A DNA stretch of 64,000 nt, taken from Archegozetes longisetosus. Taxonomy: Eukaryota; Arthropoda; Arachnida; Sarcoptiformes; Trhypochthoniidae. Location of the stretch: positions 682,001 through 746,000 of the forward strand of contig JAEMBT020000009.1 in the NCBI GenBank assembly GCA_018873245.2, read 5' to 3'. A program made the translations under genes and the position numbers. Below, piece by piece: positions 62,210-64,000 of the stretch. Positions within the stretch are counted from its first letter, which is position 1, and each line of letters opens with the position of its first letter. A model generated the notes under the pieces. That model was not told the origin of the DNA. It did no database searches and saw nothing but the letters and a program-made list of their open reading frames with translations.

Positions 62210-64000
62210 GCACAATATCTAATAATGAACACAACAGTCAGGCCATTAAGGACTGAATCCCTAAATTTATTTTAATAATCATCAGCAATAATCACTAATG
62301 AAAAATATAATGCTTTTGTTTATCTTAAGTATAATTTAAACTTTGTCAGTTTGCTATTTGATTTGGATTGAACCAATCACCTTTACTGTTGCATTGACTG
62401 TTTCAGCATGCTGTTTTCAGTAGAGTGTGCATGCAGTTGATTTTACATAAAAATAAGATAGTTAAAAGTATTTTCTTCTACAGTTTTCTTTAAAAAAAAA
62501 GATTATGCACTTGAGAATGCATCTCTCATTTAGAAGTCATTTCTACACTGATCAAACATGCTTTAAGATTCAACTAAAACAATACAAATTAAAGTACTAA
62601 AGCTTTGTATGATCAGTTTAGAACAATGGAGATTCTAGCAAACTCAAACGATTCCGTTCAATGATAGTTGCTATTCAAGAATACATTGCTGTTAAGAAAA
62701 GTGATAAAAACAGTGTTTATATGTCAACTTTATTGAATAGATTTAAATTTGACTCTGCTCTGAAATCTTAGAGCATCATTGAAAATGTCAACTGATTCAA
62801 ACTTGTGCAGCTCTTTTAAAATTAGTCTCAAGTTGTTGCCAAAAATTTCTTTAACCTTTAAGACGATTTTAATCATATTATTCATGAAAGTGATCGCATA
62901 AAGACACGCAGAAATTACGATAAGTACAAACACTTGTAAGAAGTCACAATAAATCAATTTTTATTTGGGTAATACACTGTCGAGGAAAATCACAACCTTT
63001 TGACAGTCAATCGACAAGTATTACTTTAAGTAGGCAATCTTACAAATAGACTCGAAAAACTATCTGTCTAAGAGTTCATTTTAACACTTCTTATTCAATT
63101 TAGGAATATAGAGCAAATCAGTGCATACTTATATGGATTCGAATAAAGATTGAACGTAAAAGCAATCAAATCTTCAACTTTTAGTAGAATGCATAGCAGA
63201 ACGAATTAAAGTATATGAGCATACCATACGATCGTTGTTTAGGTTTGAATAGGTTTGTCAAGGTAACCTTTTTCGAAATCCTTTTTACAAAATCCATCGA
63301 ATTTAGAGATAATAACCGATTCTTGATTCCTGAATGTCATCAGTCTGATTGCAATTTAAAAAATATGTATCATATGTTTGGACGTCAATAATATGTTATT
63401 AGTAGCGATCAACCGTAGGTCATTATCTGAATGCAAGTGTAATGCGAACTAAAGTAACTAATACTTTTCAACTTAGTCTAATACTTTAGTTCGTTATAAT
63501 AGTGAAACTTACAAGATACTTGTTTGATGGCAAAAAATGAATACTAGTATTTAATAGATTTGTTCTTATGGGAACAAGTTTCGATTCAGTCTGATTTTGT
63601 TAAAGCTCACAACTCATTCCTTAACATGAAATCGAAATACTCATGACATCAGATTTGATATTTCGTTGAGTATTTCTGTTCGAAGGCAATCTCGATCTTC
63701 AAGTGTTTTCGAGTAAATTTAGAATCACTTGTACGTATGCCATAGCCGACAAAAATTACATTTTAAAAGCAATTTCGTGAAAATCTTATAGAACGACATG
63801 TCTGAGAAATATAAAAAAATTGAAATATTTTGGATATTCTTCATGTTAAATTTTCATTTTCATATGTACAAAACGATGTTTGATTTGGAAAACGCAGAGC
63901 GACCCACGTCAACCTTCAGTAAAGTATGAAAAAATTGTCAATCTATACATTGTTTCTAAAATAAATACTAATCAAATTTCAAGAATGAAGTTCGATATCT
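62210..64000. other. Gene-poor AT-rich DNA to the window end
   Basis: No supported gene. The minus-strand frame at 62,730-62,957 is hydrophobic at its start but unrecognised. A perfect short hairpin is present at 63,445-63,493. Confidence 0.5.
63445..63493. repeat. Perfect 12 bp inverted repeat (hairpin)
   Basis: CGAACTAAAGTA at 63445-63456 and its exact reverse complement at 63482-63493 are separated by 25 bp. The arms are not purely A/T, so they are somewhat unlikely by chance, but no function or flanking duplication is visible. Confidence 0.5.

Noticed and set aside
1-64000. CRISPR array, operon, riboswitch or other prokaryotic system
   Set aside because: Split genes with GT-AG introns and eukaryotic transposons show this is animal nuclear DNA; no regularly spaced direct repeats were seen.

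Overview
This 64 kb window is AT-rich (roughly 70% A+T by eye) nuclear DNA from an animal. Genes carry spliceosomal introns, coding density is very low, and most recognisable structure is DNA-transposon debris (hAT, mariner, pogo-like). The best clue to lineage is a neuropeptide F/NPY-family receptor of invertebrate type. A short TTAGG run (the arthropod telomere unit) and a mariner-type helix-turn-helix domain common in arthropods point weakly to an arthropod. No species call is justified from the sequence alone.

Left end (1-4,741): a minus-strand rhodopsin-family GPCR gene with four coding exons at 4,741-4,678, 4,476-4,195, 1,489-1,265 and 1,057-683. Together they encode 315 residues, from the extracellular N-terminus to just before TM7. 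Every junction, including the unfinished one at 683/682, is GT-AG and phase 1. The TM7/C-tail exon is not in the window and should lie beyond the left edge. A 170 bp pogo-like MITE and part of a second repeat sit in the last visible intron.

7,125-7,947: a second gene, plus strand, with a 232-codon terminal ORF for a multi-pass membrane protein. It loosely resembles the Frag1/DRAM/Sfk1 (PGAP2-like) superfamily and may carry a 44 nt intron just upstream. Poly(A) signals follow at 8,178 and 8,226.

8,250-64,000: no convincing host gene. The long AT-rich stretch is punctuated by mobile-element remains. These are a 235 bp hAT-type MITE (8,824-9,058), a 529 bp mariner deletion derivative keeping both ends of its transposase (16,108-16,636), and a CTAGGG-type element nested in an older repeat (18,863-19,215). 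Further on are an AGCTC-rich hAT fragment (24,093-24,351), a 416 bp pogo-like element (25,659-26,074), a GC-richer repeat patch with (TTAGG)3 (30,539-31,526), and a 756 bp hAT element with a 9 bp target duplication and a transposase C-terminus (58,336-59,091). Last is a roughly 514 bp foldback element with arms over 200 bp (61,696-62,209).

The two host genes show no functional link. The other short ORFs (60-108 codons) are about as frequent as expected by chance at this base composition and are not called. No rRNA, convincing tRNA, CRISPR array or bacterial-type operon was seen.
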